This document shows, piece by piece, positions 5,930 to 13,257 of a stretch of DNA of 15,026 bases. Source of the stretch: CAYGBM01 sp964348225 (GTDB lineage Bacteria > Patescibacteriota > Minisyncoccia > Minisyncoccales > CG1-02-41-26); assembly GCA_964348225.1 (NCBI GenBank), contig CAYGBM010000030.1, forward strand, positions 1 to 15,026, in the 5' to 3' direction. Each line of letters opens with the position of its first letter. Positions within the stretch are counted from its first letter, which is position 1. The notes beneath the pieces were generated by a model that made no database searches, was not told the origin of the DNA, and saw only the letters and a list, made by a program, of their open reading frames with translations. Made by a program: the position numbers and the translations under genes.

Positions 5930-6877
5930 ATGACGAATATTATAGGTCATAAAAAGCAATGGGAACTCTTGAAAAGGGTGGCTGAAGGCAAAAAGATGCC
6001 TCAAGCCATTCTTTTTTCAGGTCAAAACAGTTTGGGTAAGAAAAAGGTGGCTTTGGAATTTATTAAGCTTTTGAACTGCCAAGAAAAGCATTTTTTAAAG
6101 AGACCCTGTCAAGCTTGTGCAATGTGCAACTTAATTGAAAGAGGCAAGCATCCTGATTTAATTGTTGTTCGCTCGCAAAAAAAGGAGATTCAAATATCTC
6201 AAATCAGAGAGCTGCAGAAAGCTTTAAGCTTAAGGCCTCAGCTCTCAAATTTTAAATCAGTAATTGTAGATGAAGCTGAGACCTTGAGACAGGAAGCCCA
6301 GCATTGCTTTTTGAAAACATTAGAGGAGCCAAAAGGGAAGGTTCTTTTTTTATTGGTGAGTTCGCATCCTGAAATATTGTTTGAAACAATTCGTTCTCGC
6401 TGTCACATTTTAAAATTTTACAAGGTTGCTCAAGAAGAAATAAAAAAGCATTTCCAAAAAGAAGCAGCTTCGCCTCAATTTGAAGAAATTCTCAGGGTTG
6501 CTGTGGGTCGACCCGGAGTGGTTTTTAATCTTCTGGCTGTTTCTGGCAGGCTTAAAGAAAATCTCCAATGGAAAAAGGATATTCTTAAGATGCCTTCTTT
6601 AGACTATGCTCAACGTTTTCAATATGCAAAAGAACTTTCAGAGAAGCCTGAGCAGCTGAGCGAGATTTTAGAAACTTGGTTGAGACACTTTCGAGATGTT
6701 TTAGTTTCTTCTTGTTTGCCACCTGAAGTGAAGCAGTCTTTAACCGAAGAGAGTAAGAATTTGCCCCTTCAAAGACTGAAAAATATTATTGAAAATCTTG
6801 AGAGAATTTTGTTTTTAACTTCTAGCACAAACATTAACAAGAAACTGGCATTGGAGATCTTAATGTTGGAACTGTAG
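5930..6877 (+). CDS. holB: DNA polymerase III subunit delta' (clamp loader)
   Basis: 315 aa. Delta' is the rigid stator subunit of the clamp loader that opens and loads the beta sliding clamp. The N-terminus MTNIIGHKKQWELLKRV is the usual start of this AAA+ family. The P-loop region GQNSLGKKK (31-39) has Lys where a P-loop ATPase needs Ser/Thr, as expected for a subunit that does not hydrolyse ATP. A four-cysteine zinc module follows (Cys50, 60, 63, 66). Also seen are the Walker B-like VIVDEAETL, FLKTLEEP, and the sensor motif TIRSRC with its arginine finger. ATG at 5930 is chosen; an upstream in-frame TTG at 5915 would add five non-conserved residues. No Shine-Dalgarno. frr follows under its own promoter. 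Confidence 0.9.
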   Translation: MTNIIGHKKQWELLKRVAEGKKMPQAILFSGQNSLGKKKVALEFIKLLNCQEKHFLKRPCQACAMCNLIERGKHPDLIVVRSQKKEIQISQIRELQKALSLRPQLSNFKSVIVDEAETLRQEAQHCFLKTLEEPKGKVLFLLVSSHPEILFETIRSRCHILKFYKVAQEEIKKHFQKEAASPQFEEILRVAVGRPGVVFNLLAVSGRLKENLQWKKDILKMPSLDYAQRFQYAKELSEKPEQLSEILETWLRHFRDVLVSSCLPPEVKQSLTEESKNLPLQRLKNIIENLERILFLTSSTNINKKLALEILMLEL

Positions 6878-6883
6878 CCTAAA

Positions 6884-6912
6884 TTGACTTACTGGAGCTT
6901 GTTGGCTAAAAT
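6884..6912 (+). promoter_or_regulatory. Predicted promoter of frr, near-leaderless
   Basis: TTGACT (five of six), a spacer of exactly 17 and TAAAAT (five of six). It starts six bases after the holB stop. Predicted transcription starts near 6919, only about four bases before the frr ATG at 6923. This is the best -35/-10 match at a protein-coding gene in the window. Confidence 0.6.
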
Positions 6913-6922
6913 AATTAAAGTT

Positions 6923-7480
6923 ATGGAATATCAGGAAATTATAGAGAAAATTCAACCAGAACTTCAAAGTTCTCAGGAAGCTTTTAAGGCAGATATTATG
7001 AAAATCCGCTCAAGCCGGCTTTCACCAAGCCTGATTGAAGATATCAAGGTAGATTGTTTTGGCTCAATTATGCCCGTTAAGCAGCTGGGGGCGATTTCTT
7101 CTCCCTCTTTGAGAGAGATTGCAGTTCAGCTTTGGGATAAAAGCTATGTTGAGCCAACCATCGGAGCGATTGAAAATGAGAAGCTGGGGTTAAGCCTTAG
7201 GGTGGATGGAAACACTGTTTATCTTGCATCCCCCCCTCTGACTGAAGAGATGAGACAGAATTTAACCCGGTTGTTAAACCAAAAAAAAGAGGAAACCTTT
7301 CAACACATTCGCAGGCTCAGAGATAAGGCTTGGAAGGGTATTCAAGAAGGATTTCAAAAGGGAGAGATCAGAGAAGATGATAAATACAAAGGCAAAGACA
7401 AGCTGGATGAGCTTGTTCGTGAATATAGGGACAACATAGAAGAAATGGCAAGCAACAAGGAAAAAGAAATTATGGGCTAA
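6923..7480 (+). CDS. frr: Ribosome recycling factor
   Basis: 185 aa, exactly the usual RRF length. RRF splits the post-termination ribosome together with EF-G. Seen: IRSSRLSPSLIEDIKVD, VKQLGAISSPSLREIAVQLWDK, then the C-terminal helical half with ASPPLTEEMRQNL and IRRLRDKAWKGIQEGFQKGEIREDDKYKGKDKLDE, the RRF equivalent of the R-D-...-K-...-SEDD pattern. A longer frame from TTG at 6884 exists, but that codon lies in the -35 box, and the ATG at 6923 gives the canonical N-terminus. rseP follows after 21 bases; elsewhere frr often lies near envelope genes such as uppS, cdsA and rseP. Confidence 0.95.
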   Translation: MEYQEIIEKIQPELQSSQEAFKADIMKIRSSRLSPSLIEDIKVDCFGSIMPVKQLGAISSPSLREIAVQLWDKSYVEPTIGAIENEKLGLSLRVDGNTVYLASPPLTEEMRQNLTRLLNQKKEETFQHIRRLRDKAWKGIQEGFQKGEIREDDKYKGKDKLDELVREYRDNIEEMASNKEKEIMG

Positions 7481-7501
7481 GTTTGTTTTAAAGGAAATCA
7501 T

Positions 7502-8608
7502 ATGCTTATTGTTACCATTCTCATTATTTTTTTTACGTTGATTGGCTTAATGGCTCTGCATGAGTTCGGGCATTTTTTAGTGGCTAAGAAGTTTGGGGTA
7601 AAGGTTGAAGAGTTTGGCATAGGTTATCCACCAAGGATTTTTGGCAAGAAAATTGGGGAAACAATTTACTCAATAAATCTTCTGCCATTTGGTGCTTTTG
7701 TTAAAATTATGGGCAGCGACGAAAGGGTAGGGCACCCCAGAAGTTTTTCTGAAAAGCCGATCTGGCAAAGAGCCTTGATTCTAGTTGGGGGTGTGGTTAC
7801 TTTTTGGATTATTGCTTTTGTTTTGATAAGCTTTGTTGCAGGTACCCAGGGGGTGCCAGAAGCTGTGCCAGATGATTTTACGGGAAATTTTCGAGAGGTA
7901 AGAGTAGAGATTTTGGGCGTAGCTCCAGACTCGCCAGCCGAGGAAGCAGGGATAAAACTGGGCGATGAAATAGTAAAAATGAGAAACGCTGCTTATTCTT
8001 TACCTGTTGAAGATATCAAACCAGTTGAAACAGTAAAAGAAGTTCAAGATTTCATTGCAGATAACTTAGGGAGAGAAGTTATTATTATTTTGCAAAGAAT
8101 TGATAAGACATTAGAGGTTTCTTTGGTGCCACGAGTTTCTCCACCAGAGGGTGAGGGGGCAATAGGTATTAGCTTGGTGAGGGTGGCTGACATTGTCTAC
8201 CCCTGGTACAAAGCTCCAGAAAGGGGTGGTTGGTTTGTTTATAGGTATACAGTAAATATGCCCAAGATATTGGCTAGTGCTCTTGTCAGAGCTATTAAAG
8301 GAGAGAAGGTTGAGGAGGTAAAGTTTCTAGGTCCTATTGGTATCGGGCAGATGATGGGTAAGGTAATGAACAGGGGCGTTGCTAACTTTTTGATTTTTGT
8401 TAGCGCAATTTCAGTTTGGCTGGCTCTGTTCAATCTTTTTCCAATACCGGCTTTAGACGGAGGGCGTCTTTTATTCTTGGCAATTGAGAAAGCAAGAAAC
8501 AAGCCCGTCTCTGAAAAGCTTGAGCAAAAAATAACCACCACTTTTTTCATCTTGTTAATTTGTTTTATGGTTCTTGTTACAATTAAAGACATCTTGAGAT
8601 TTTTTTGA
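7502..8608 (+). CDS. rseP: RIP metalloprotease RseP (site-2 protease family)
   Basis: 368 aa integral membrane zinc protease that cuts transmembrane segments, for example of anti-sigma factors or leftover signal peptides. The first transmembrane helix contains the zinc motif HEFGH (residues 20-24). A PDZ domain spans about residues 130-215 (VAPDSPAEEAGIKLGDEIVKM). The second catalytic motif NLFPIPALDGG ends at 321, with Asp319 as zinc ligand. A last transmembrane helix lies near the C-terminus. The order TM-HExxH, PDZ, NxxPxPxLDGG is diagnostic. Its ATG follows AAAGGAAATCAT, one of the few plausible Shine-Dalgarno sites here. A terminator follows the stop. No rseA-like anti-sigma gene is visible, so the substrate is unknown. 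Confidence 0.95.
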   Translation: MLIVTILIIFFTLIGLMALHEFGHFLVAKKFGVKVEEFGIGYPPRIFGKKIGETIYSINLLPFGAFVKIMGSDERVGHPRSFSEKPIWQRALILVGGVVTFWIIAFVLISFVAGTQGVPEAVPDDFTGNFREVRVEILGVAPDSPAEEAGIKLGDEIVKMRNAAYSLPVEDIKPVETVKEVQDFIADNLGREVIIILQRIDKTLEVSLVPRVSPPEGEGAIGISLVRVADIVYPWYKAPERGGWFVYRYTVNMPKILASALVRAIKGEKVEEVKFLGPIGIGQMMGKVMNRGVANFLIFVSAISVWLALFNLFPIPALDGGRLLFLAIEKARNKPVSEKLEQKITTTFFILLICFMVLVTIKDILRFF

Positions 8609-8635
8609 GTTTTCATTTTTTAAAGAACTGCTTTT

Positions 8636-8667
8636 AGAACTAGCTAATCTAGCCAGTTCTGTTTTTT
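8636..8667 (+). terminator. Rho-independent terminator after rseP
   Basis: AGAACT (8636-8641) pairs with AGTTCT (8655-8660), and GCTA (8643-8646) with TAGC (8650-8653), around a three-base loop with one A-C mismatch. G and six Ts follow. It lies 27 bases after the rseP stop and ahead of proS. Confidence 0.7.
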
Positions 8668-8716
8668 GTTAAGAAGTTGCCTTTTTTGAGATTTTAAGAT
8701 AATATTAAAAAAGGTT

Positions 8717-10174
8717 ATGAAACAGGAAGAATTTGAAAAAAAGGAATTGGTGAAAAAAACAGATGATTTTGCTAAGTGGTACACTGATGTGATATTAAAA
8801 AGTGAACTGGCAGATTATGCCCCTGTTAAGGGATGCCAGGTTATTCGCCCCTATGGGTTTTCTATTTGGGAGAATGTTCAAAAGGTTTTGGATGAAATGA
8901 TTAAGAAAGAGGGCATAAAAAATGCCTATTTTCCTCTTTTTATTCCCGAATCCTCTCTGGAAAAAGAAAAAGAACATATTGAAGGTTTTTCTCCAGAGTT
9001 GGCTGTTGTTACAATTGGGGGTGGCAAAAAGCTAAAAGAAAAACTTGTTATTCGTCCGACCTCAGAAACCATTATTTATGAAATGTATTCTCGCTGGGTT
9101 AAGTCTTGGAGAGATCTGCCGCTTTTGATAAATCAATGGGCTAATATTGTAAGATGGGAGTTAAGAACCCGTTTATTTTTGAGAACAACCGAGTTTCTTT
9201 GGCAGGAGGGTCATACAGTGCATGAAACAGAAAAGGAAGCAAAAGCAGAAGTTGACAGAGCTTTGAAAGCCTACATCAAGCTCTATCAAGAATATTTTGC
9301 CATTGATGGTGTCTGGGGCAAAAAAAGTGAATCAGAGAAATTTCCAGGTGCTTTATCCACTTTTAGTTATGAAATGTTAATGCCTGATGGCAAAGCACTC
9401 CAAGGATGTACCTCCCATGATTTGGGCCAGAATTTTGCTAAGGTTTTTAAAATTAATTTTTTGGGGAGAGATGGCAAAGCTCAAACCCCTTATCAAACTT
9501 GCTGGGGTTTTTCAACCAGAAGCCTTGGTGCTATGATTATGGCGCATGGCGACAATCAGGGCTTGGTGATTCCACCGATGTTAGCTCCTATTCAGGTTGT
9601 GATAGTTCCAGTGTTTACCTCCGAAGAAGATTTAGGTAATAAAAAACTGAGAGAGAAGGCTGAAGAAATTAAAAATCAATTGGAGAAGCAAAACATAAGA
9701 GCAGAGATAGATGATAGAAAAGAGCGTTCTTTGGGGTGGAAGTTTAACGAATGGGAACTGAAGGGTGTTCCCTTGAGAATAGAGCTTGGTTCAAGGGAGA
9801 TAGAAGAGCAGGGTTTGACTTTGGTACGGAGAGACAACAATGAGAAACTGAAAATTAAGTTCACCAATATAGCTCGTGAAGCTGAAAAGATTTTGAGCTC
9901 AATCCAAAAGGGTTTGTTTCAGAAAAGCAGGGATTGGCTCTGCAACAACACAAGAGAGGTTGACGATTACAGCGAGTTTAAAAAGCTCATGTCTGGTAAA
10001 AAAGGATTTGTTAAAGCTTTTTGGTGCCAGGGTTTAAAATGTGAGGCAAAGATAAAGGAAGATAGCAAGGCAACCACTCGTTGTTTGCCCAACGATGCTA
10101 AAAAAGAGAAAGGAAAATGTATCTATTGTAAAAAACCAGCAACTTATCGCTGGATTTTTGCTCAAGCTTACTAA
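8717..10174 (+). CDS. proS: Prolyl-tRNA synthetase, archaeal/eukaryotic type
   Basis: 485 aa class II synthetase that attaches proline to tRNA-Pro in the cytoplasm. It has the compact architecture without the bacterial editing insertion. Seen: RPYGFSIWENVQ near the N-terminus, RPTSETIIYEMYSRW, motif 2 IVRWELRTRLFLRTTEFLWQEGHT, the proline-site CTSHDLGQNF, motif 3 GFSTRSLGAMIMAHGD, an anticodon-binding domain from about residue 290 (QVVIVPVFTSEED), and the C-terminal zinc-binding domain with four cysteines (WCQGLKC, then CIYCKKP) ending in AY. This type occurs in archaea, eukaryotes and part of the bacteria, so its presence reflects lineage or old transfer. The region before the ATG shares TAAGATAATAT-like sequence with the murA promoter, but no well-spaced -35 is evident. 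Confidence 0.96.
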   Translation: MKQEEFEKKELVKKTDDFAKWYTDVILKSELADYAPVKGCQVIRPYGFSIWENVQKVLDEMIKKEGIKNAYFPLFIPESSLEKEKEHIEGFSPELAVVTIGGGKKLKEKLVIRPTSETIIYEMYSRWVKSWRDLPLLINQWANIVRWELRTRLFLRTTEFLWQEGHTVHETEKEAKAEVDRALKAYIKLYQEYFAIDGVWGKKSESEKFPGALSTFSYEMLMPDGKALQGCTSHDLGQNFAKVFKINFLGRDGKAQTPYQTCWGFSTRSLGAMIMAHGDNQGLVIPPMLAPIQVVIVPVFTSEEDLGNKKLREKAEEIKNQLEKQNIRAEIDDRKERSLGWKFNEWELKGVPLRIELGSREIEEQGLTLVRRDNNEKLKIKFTNIAREAEKILSSIQKGLFQKSRDWLCNNTREVDDYSEFKKLMSGKKGFVKAFWCQGLKCEAKIKEDSKATTRCLPNDAKKEKGKCIYCKKPATYRWIFAQAY

Positions 10175-10194
10175 TTCAATACCAATTTAGGAAT

Positions 10195-11256
10195 ATGAAA
10201 AGAAGATTTTCTTCGCTATTCAAATATTTTGCTGAAGACATTGCTATTGATTTGGGCACTGCCAACTCTTTGGTTTACGTAAGAGGAAAGGGCGTGGTTA
10301 TAAATGAACCATCGGTTGTTGCTTTGAATCAAAAAACAGGGCAGATCTTAGCCATTGGAGAGGAGGCAAAGAAAATGGTAGGCAGAACTCCCTCGCATAT
10401 CCAGGCTATCCGTCCTCTGGTTAGAGGCGTAGTTTCTGATTTTGAAGTTACAGAGCAGATGCTCAAGTACTTTATTGACAAAGCCCATAAGAAAAGATTT
10501 ATTTCTGTTTATTGGCCAAGGGTTATTATTGGGATTCCCTGCCGAGTAACAGAAGTTGAGAGAAAAGCTGTTGAAGATGCAGCGAAAAATGCTGGAGCCA
10601 GAGAAGTATTTTTAATAGAAGAGCCGGTGGCTGCAGCCATCGGGGCGAGACTCCCAATTCAAGAGGCAAAAGGAAACTTTGTAATTGATATTGGCGGGGG
10701 CACTACTGAGATTGCTGTAATATCGCTTGGGGGAATAGTAAACTCCACTAGCCTGACAATTGCTGGTGACAAGTTTTCAGAGGATATAATACAGTATATC
10801 CAGCAGAAGTATAAGCTTTTGATTGGGGAGAGGTCAGCAGAGCATATAAAAATAAGCATTGGACAAGCCATACCCCACAAGGAGAAAAAGGAAGCTCCCC
10901 TGAGAGGAAGAAATTTAGTTTCAGGGCTGCCCGAAGAAATTGTGGTTTCTTCAGATGATATAAGGGAGGCCCTTGAGAAGTCTTTAAACCAAGTGGTTGA
11001 AGCTGTGAAAGCAACCATTGAAGCTACCCCGCCCGAACTTATTGCTGATGTAATGTCTGATGGCATTCATCTTGTTGGGGGTGGTTCCTTATTGCGAGGC
11101 TTTGATACTTTGTTATCAACAGCAACCAAAATGAATGTAAAAATTATTGAAGACCCTCTAACAGCAGTGGTAAGGGGCGGAGGAATAGTTTTGGAGCACC
11201 TCCACGAACTAAAAGAAGTTTTACCCGATATGAACTCAGAGGAAGTCCCGAGATGA
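10195..11256 (+). CDS. mreB: Rod shape-determining protein MreB (paralogue 2)
   Basis: 353 aa bacterial actin that forms membrane-attached filaments directing lateral wall synthesis. The first 14 residues (MKRRFSSLFKYFAE) are basic and amphipathic, a likely membrane anchor. Seen: phosphate-1 IAIDLGTANSLVYV (16-29), FLIEEPVAAAIGARLP (139-154) with the catalytic-region Glu, phosphate-2 VIDIGGGTTEIAVISLG with Asp165 intact, GDKFSEDIIQYI, and HLVGGGSLLRGFD. All key residues match canonical MreB, so this copy takes the symbol; the paralogue at 4869 is the divergent one. It lies 20 bases after proS and is followed by gatC, so its neighbours are translation genes and no mreC or mreD is adjacent. Confidence 0.93.
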   Translation: MKRRFSSLFKYFAEDIAIDLGTANSLVYVRGKGVVINEPSVVALNQKTGQILAIGEEAKKMVGRTPSHIQAIRPLVRGVVSDFEVTEQMLKYFIDKAHKKRFISVYWPRVIIGIPCRVTEVERKAVEDAAKNAGAREVFLIEEPVAAAIGARLPIQEAKGNFVIDIGGGTTEIAVISLGGIVNSTSLTIAGDKFSEDIIQYIQQKYKLLIGERSAEHIKISIGQAIPHKEKKEAPLRGRNLVSGLPEEIVVSSDDIREALEKSLNQVVEAVKATIEATPPELIADVMSDGIHLVGGGSLLRGFDTLLSTATKMNVKIIEDPLTAVVRGGGIVLEHLHELKEVLPDMNSEEVPR

Positions 11257-11260
11257 ATAC

Positions 11261-11289
11261 TTGGGTAGCTTGCTTTAGTATTTTATAAA
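11261..11289 (+). promoter_or_regulatory. Possible promoter of gatC, leaderless geometry
   Basis: TTGGGT (three of six), a 17-base spacer and TATAAA (five of six). Transcription would start at about 11296, essentially at the gatC ATG (11295). The -35 is poor, so the call rests mainly on the -10 and on the same geometry seen at murA and frr. Confidence 0.35.
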
Positions 11290-11294
11290 TACTT

Positions 11295-11582
11295 ATGATA
11301 GACAAAGAGCAGGTAGAGCATATTGCCAAGTTGGCTCGTTTGGGTTTCAAAGAAAAAGAAATAGAGAAAATGCAAAAAGAACTTGCAGTGATTTTGAGGT
11401 ATATTAATCAACTCAAGGAAGTTGATGTTTCAGGTATTGAGCCCACCTCTCATTCTGTTTCTCTTGAGAATGTGATGCGGGAAGATGAAGTTAAGGAGGA
11501 GGAGCCTGAGGTGATAAATGACATTATTAAACAAGCTCCAGCCCAAGAAAAGGGCTATGTGAAAGTTAAAGGAGTTTTATAA
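11295..11582 (+). CDS. gatC: Asp-tRNA(Asn)/Glu-tRNA(Gln) amidotransferase subunit C
   Basis: 95 aa, the normal size. GatC stabilises the GatA-GatB contact in the complex that amidates Glu-tRNA(Gln) and Asp-tRNA(Asn). The family pattern is clear: IDKEQVEHIAKLARLGFKE at the start, then ELAVILRYINQLKEVDVSGIEPTSH, REDEV, and the C-terminal APAQEKGYVKVKGVL. The ATG at 11295 follows a TATAAAT box by four bases. gatA is next, separated by 138 bases of inverted and tandem repeats. gatB is not in the window. Confidence 0.94.
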   Translation: MIDKEQVEHIAKLARLGFKEKEIEKMQKELAVILRYINQLKEVDVSGIEPTSHSVSLENVMREDEVKEEEPEVINDIIKQAPAQEKGYVKVKGVL

Positions 11583-11721
11583 AGCACCAATTTTCAAGAA
11601 CCAATTTTCAACGAAGCTCCAAGCACCAATTTTCAAACTACTTACACTGAATAATCCGAAATGTTTGATAATTGATAAATTGGGATTTGATTGAAAATTG
11701 AAAATTGAAAATTGAAAATTG
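11583..11721 (+). repeat. Inverted and tandem repeats between gatC and gatA
   Basis: AGCACCAATTTTCAA occurs at 11583-11597 and 11622-11636, with a shorter relative (AACCAATTTTCAA) at 11599-11611. A tandem array of the 7-base unit TTGAAAA runs four times from 11691 to 11718 and ends in TTG. Each CAATTTTCAA on the left can pair perfectly over ten bases with TTGAAAATTG on the right, so several alternative hairpins spanning about 45-80 bases are possible. The array reaches the gatA start: its fourth TTG (11712) and the overlapping GTG (11721) are both in the gatA frame. Confidence 0.85.
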
Positions 11722-13199
11722 TGGAGTTGAAAGATTTCACCATCCGTCAGATAAATAAAGGATTAAAGAACAAACAGTTTTCTGCTGAAGAATTAACCCA
11801 GTCTTTTTTGGAGAGAATAAAGAGAGAGGATAAAGAAATTGGAGCTTTTTTAGAGGTTTCTGAAGATTTAGCCTTATCGCAGGCTAAAAAAATTGACGAG
11901 TTAATTTCCCGGGGCGAGAAAATTCCTCTGCTTGCTGGGGTGCCCTCTTCCATAAAGGATAATATTCTGGTGAAGGGTTTAAAATGTACTGCTGGTTCAA
12001 AGATTCTCAGCAAGTATCGGGCTGTTTATGATGCAACTTGCATCACAAAACTCAAGCAAGAGGGTGTTGTTATTTTGGGCAAAGCCAATCTTGATGAATT
12101 CGGCATGGGTTCCTCAACTGAGCATTCAGCTTTTAAGCCAACAAAGAATCCCCACGATACAACTAGAGTGCCTGGGGGTTCTTCAGGAGGACCGGCGGCT
12201 GCGGTAGCTTCTGATGAGTGCATTTTTGCTTTGGCTTCTGACACAGGGGGCTCTATCCGCCAGCCAGCTTCTTTCTGCGGTGTAGTAGGGCTTAAACCTA
12301 CCTATGGCGCTGTGTCTCGGTATGGTCTTATTCCTTATGCTTCCTCTTTAGACCAAATAGGACCTCTGGCTAAGAATGTTGAAGATTGTGAAATAGTCTA
12401 TAATAATATTAAGGGGGGGGACAGAAAGGATTCTACAAGCGTCAGGTTAAATTCCAAACAAATTCCAAATTCCAAACCTTCATCCCGAGGTCCTCAGGTC
12501 GAGGGATTCCAAATCAAAAAAATAAAAATTGGCGTTCCCAAGGAATACTTTGGCAAAGGGATTGAAAAAGGAGTGAGAGAGATTATTGAGGGGGCGATTA
12601 AAAAGCTAGAAAAAGAAGGAGCAAAGATTGAAGAGATTTCTCTGCCTCATTCAAAGTATGCTTTGCCCACCTACTATATTATCGCAACCTCTGAAGCCAG
12701 CGCTAATCTGGCACGTTACGATGGGATAAAATATGGGTTATCACTTAAAAATGAAGCCTCTAATCTTTTAGATGTTTATCTAAAAACCAGAGAAGAGGGC
12801 TTTGGGGAGGAAGTTAAAAGAAGAATAATGCTTGGCACTTTTGCTTTATCTTCTGGTTATTACGACGCTTATTACCTGAGGGCCCAAAAAGTGCGTACCT
12901 TAATTAAAAAAGACTTTGACGATGCTTTCGCTAAAATAGATTTCATTCTAACACCTGTTTCTCCCTTTCCAGCTTTCAAAATCGGGGAGAAAATAGACGA
13001 CCCTTTGAAGATGTATCTTTCTGATGTCTATACTGGGCCCATAAACCTAGCTGGCGTGCCAGCTCTTTCCATGCCCGTTGGCAAGTTAGACAGTTTGCCT
13101 GTTGGCTTGCAGATTATTGCTAAGCCTTTTAATGAACCAGGAATCTTTGAACTTGCCAAAACCATTGAAAAAACACACGGGTCCGGACCCGTGTGTTAA
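11721..13199 (+). CDS. gatA: Asp-tRNA(Asn)/Glu-tRNA(Gln) amidotransferase subunit A
   Basis: 492 aa from GTG. GatA is the amidase subunit releasing ammonia from glutamine for tRNA-dependent Gln/Asn synthesis. The Ser-cisSer-Lys triad is visible as Lys79 (SSIKDN), Ser154 (PGGSSGG) and Ser178 (DTGGSIRQP), with normal spacing. GTG at 11721 gives the usual ELKDFTI start; TTG at 11712 would add three residues encoded by the tandem repeat. Two oddities: residues 243-265 are a repeat-encoded stretch between KDSTSV and KIKIGVPKEYFGKG, where relatives have a shorter link; and the last residues (about THGSGPVC) are encoded by a 26-bp palindrome. The core is intact, so the enzyme is probably functional. 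gatC precedes it. Confidence 0.94.
   Translation: MELKDFTIRQINKGLKNKQFSAEELTQSFLERIKREDKEIGAFLEVSEDLALSQAKKIDELISRGEKIPLLAGVPSSIKDNILVKGLKCTAGSKILSKYRAVYDATCITKLKQEGVVILGKANLDEFGMGSSTEHSAFKPTKNPHDTTRVPGGSSGGPAAAVASDECIFALASDTGGSIRQPASFCGVVGLKPTYGAVSRYGLIPYASSLDQIGPLAKNVEDCEIVYNNIKGGDRKDSTSVRLNSKQIPNSKPSSRGPQVEGFQIKKIKIGVPKEYFGKGIEKGVREIIEGAIKKLEKEGAKIEEISLPHSKYALPTYYIIATSEASANLARYDGIKYGLSLKNEASNLLDVYLKTREEGFGEEVKRRIMLGTFALSSGYYDAYYLRAQKVRTLIKKDFDDAFAKIDFILTPVSPFPAFKIGEKIDDPLKMYLSDVYTGPINLAGVPALSMPVGKLDSLPVGLQIIAKPFNEPGIFELAKTIEKTHGSGPVC
12451..12513 (+). repeat. Repeat-like insertion inside gatA
   Basis: ATTCCAAA occurs four times: 12451-12458, 12462-12469, 12469-12476 and 12506-12513. Between the third and fourth copies, ATCCC (12482-12486) and GGGAT (12503-12507) form an inverted repeat, and AGGTC occurs twice inside. 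The element is in frame and encodes a polar, low-complexity loop of about 23 residues. The pattern resembles an intergenic repeat that has invaded a coding sequence. Confidence 0.65.
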
Positions 13200-13244
13200 C
13201 CCGTGTTAAGTTAAATAAAATACACGGGTCGGACCCGTGTATTT
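13172..13244. repeat. Two copies of an ACACGGGTC palindrome at the gatA end
   Basis: Copy 1 (13172-13197) is a perfect 26-bp palindrome with 13-base arms (AACACACGGGTCC). It encodes the final GatA residues and reaches into the stop codon. Copy 2 (13218-13230 with 13232-13244) has 13-bp arms (AAATACACGGGTC) around a single central G. Both share the core ACACGGGTC...GACCCGTGT. A CCCGTGTTAA fragment lies between them. Their strong, symmetric hairpins could block or terminate transcription in both directions, although no long T-run follows on the + strand. Confidence 0.85.
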
Positions 13245-13257
13245 GGCAAAAATATAT

